5,775 nucleotides of DNA from Prolixibacteraceae bacterium (lineage in GTDB: Bacteria > Bacteroidota > Bacteroidia > Bacteroidales > Prolixibacteraceae): contig JAGYOI010000097.1 in the NCBI GenBank assembly GCA_018399395.1, positions 1 through 5,775 on the forward strand, in the 5' to 3' direction. The position numbers and the translations under genes were made by a program. How positions within the stretch are numbered: position 1 is the stretch's first letter; each line of letters starts with the position of its first letter. This document shows positions 5,648 to 5,775 of this stretch, in pieces. Below the pieces are notes generated by a model. The model was not told the origin of the DNA and ran no database searches. It worked only from the letters and a program-made list of their open reading frames with translations.

Positions 5648-5775
5648 TTAATCGAATAACGACATTTGGTTTTCGTCGTCCTCTTCATCTTCATTTTTAC
5701 GTTCTATTTCAAATGGTATATCATCAAAATCTGGTAATTTCTTTTTATCATCTTCTTCCAAAGGTGGTTCGTGCT
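5648..5775 (-). CDS. C-terminal fragment of a gene cut by the window edge, ending in a beta-clamp-like motif
   Basis: The last 41 codons and TAA stop of a minus-strand gene whose start lies beyond position 5775. The visible tail is highly charged: 15 Asp/Glu of 41, a Lys triplet, then an acidic run, typical of a disordered C-terminal extension. It ends QMSLFD, and QMSLF differs from the bacterial sliding-clamp-binding consensus QL(S/D)LF only by Met for Leu. This suggests a DNA replication or repair protein that docks on DnaN through its C-terminus, for example a polymerase or repair factor, but no catalytic domain is visible and the family cannot be named. It is followed after 12 bases by the shikimate kinase gene. 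Coding status is supported by the uninterrupted frame, the clean stop and the tight spacing. Confidence 0.72.
   Translation of the reverse strand, partial: HEPPLEEDDKKKLPDFDDIPFEIERKNEDEEDDENQMSLFD

Noticed and set aside
5699..5731. DDIPF in the truncated gene product, resembling the tail of single-stranded DNA-binding protein
   Set aside because: The SSB tail works only at the free C-terminus; here 20 residues follow it, so it is not an SSB end.
1..5775. tRNA, rRNA, CRISPR array, insertion sequence or prophage genes
   Set aside because: No clover-leaf-like segments, regularly spaced repeats, transposase motifs or phage-like genes were seen; apart from short gaps the window is filled by ordinary chromosomal genes.

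Overview
The window looks like a core-genome segment from a member of the Bacteroidota, probably a marine or gut-type Bacteroidales/Marinilabiliales relative. The reasons are AT-rich intergenic DNA, start codons without Shine-Dalgarno sequences, a promoter-like element close to the Bacteroidota -7/-33 consensus (TAnnTTTG / TTG), and a 1000-residue pyruvate/PEP-kinase-like protein with receiver domains, a type I remember mainly from this phylum. The assignment comes from sequence character and memory; no search was run.

Layout. 1-96: gene-free tail with a short candidate dispersed repeat. 97-3610, minus strand: a two-gene unit read from a 1000-residue protein (two receiver-like domains, a PPDK_N-type ATP-grasp domain and a distinctive C-terminal domain, without the swivelling phosphohistidine domain or PEP barrel) into a small lipoprotein 10 bases downstream. 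3662-3694: a clear intrinsic terminator that ends the upstream peroxiredoxin transcript, so the two-gene unit must be transcribed mainly from its own promoter. 3721-4350, minus: a typical 2-Cys peroxiredoxin. 4351-4612: a very AT-rich divergent control region with a candidate Fur/PerR-type box, a second inverted repeat, a 10-base direct repeat and promoter-like elements. 4613-5020, plus: a Fur-superfamily repressor that keeps every PerR metal-site residue, including the Asp that separates PerR from Fur. 5021-5128: a convergent gap with a long-loop inverted repeat. 5129-5635, minus: shikimate kinase. 5648-5775, minus: the last 41 codons of a gene cut by the window edge, whose product ends in a near-consensus beta-clamp-binding motif.

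How the genes fit together. The peroxiredoxin and the PerR-like repressor form a self-contained divergent peroxide-stress module: the repressor senses peroxide through metal-catalysed oxidation and would release the peroxiredoxin gene, possibly through the palindrome between them. Shikimate kinase (chorismate pathway) follows the truncated upstream gene after 12 bases and is probably co-transcribed with it. The least understood part is the receiver/ATP-grasp protein and its lipoprotein neighbour: the sequence suggests an ATP-dependent phosphotransfer or sensing protein that is not a standard PEP synthase or PPDK.
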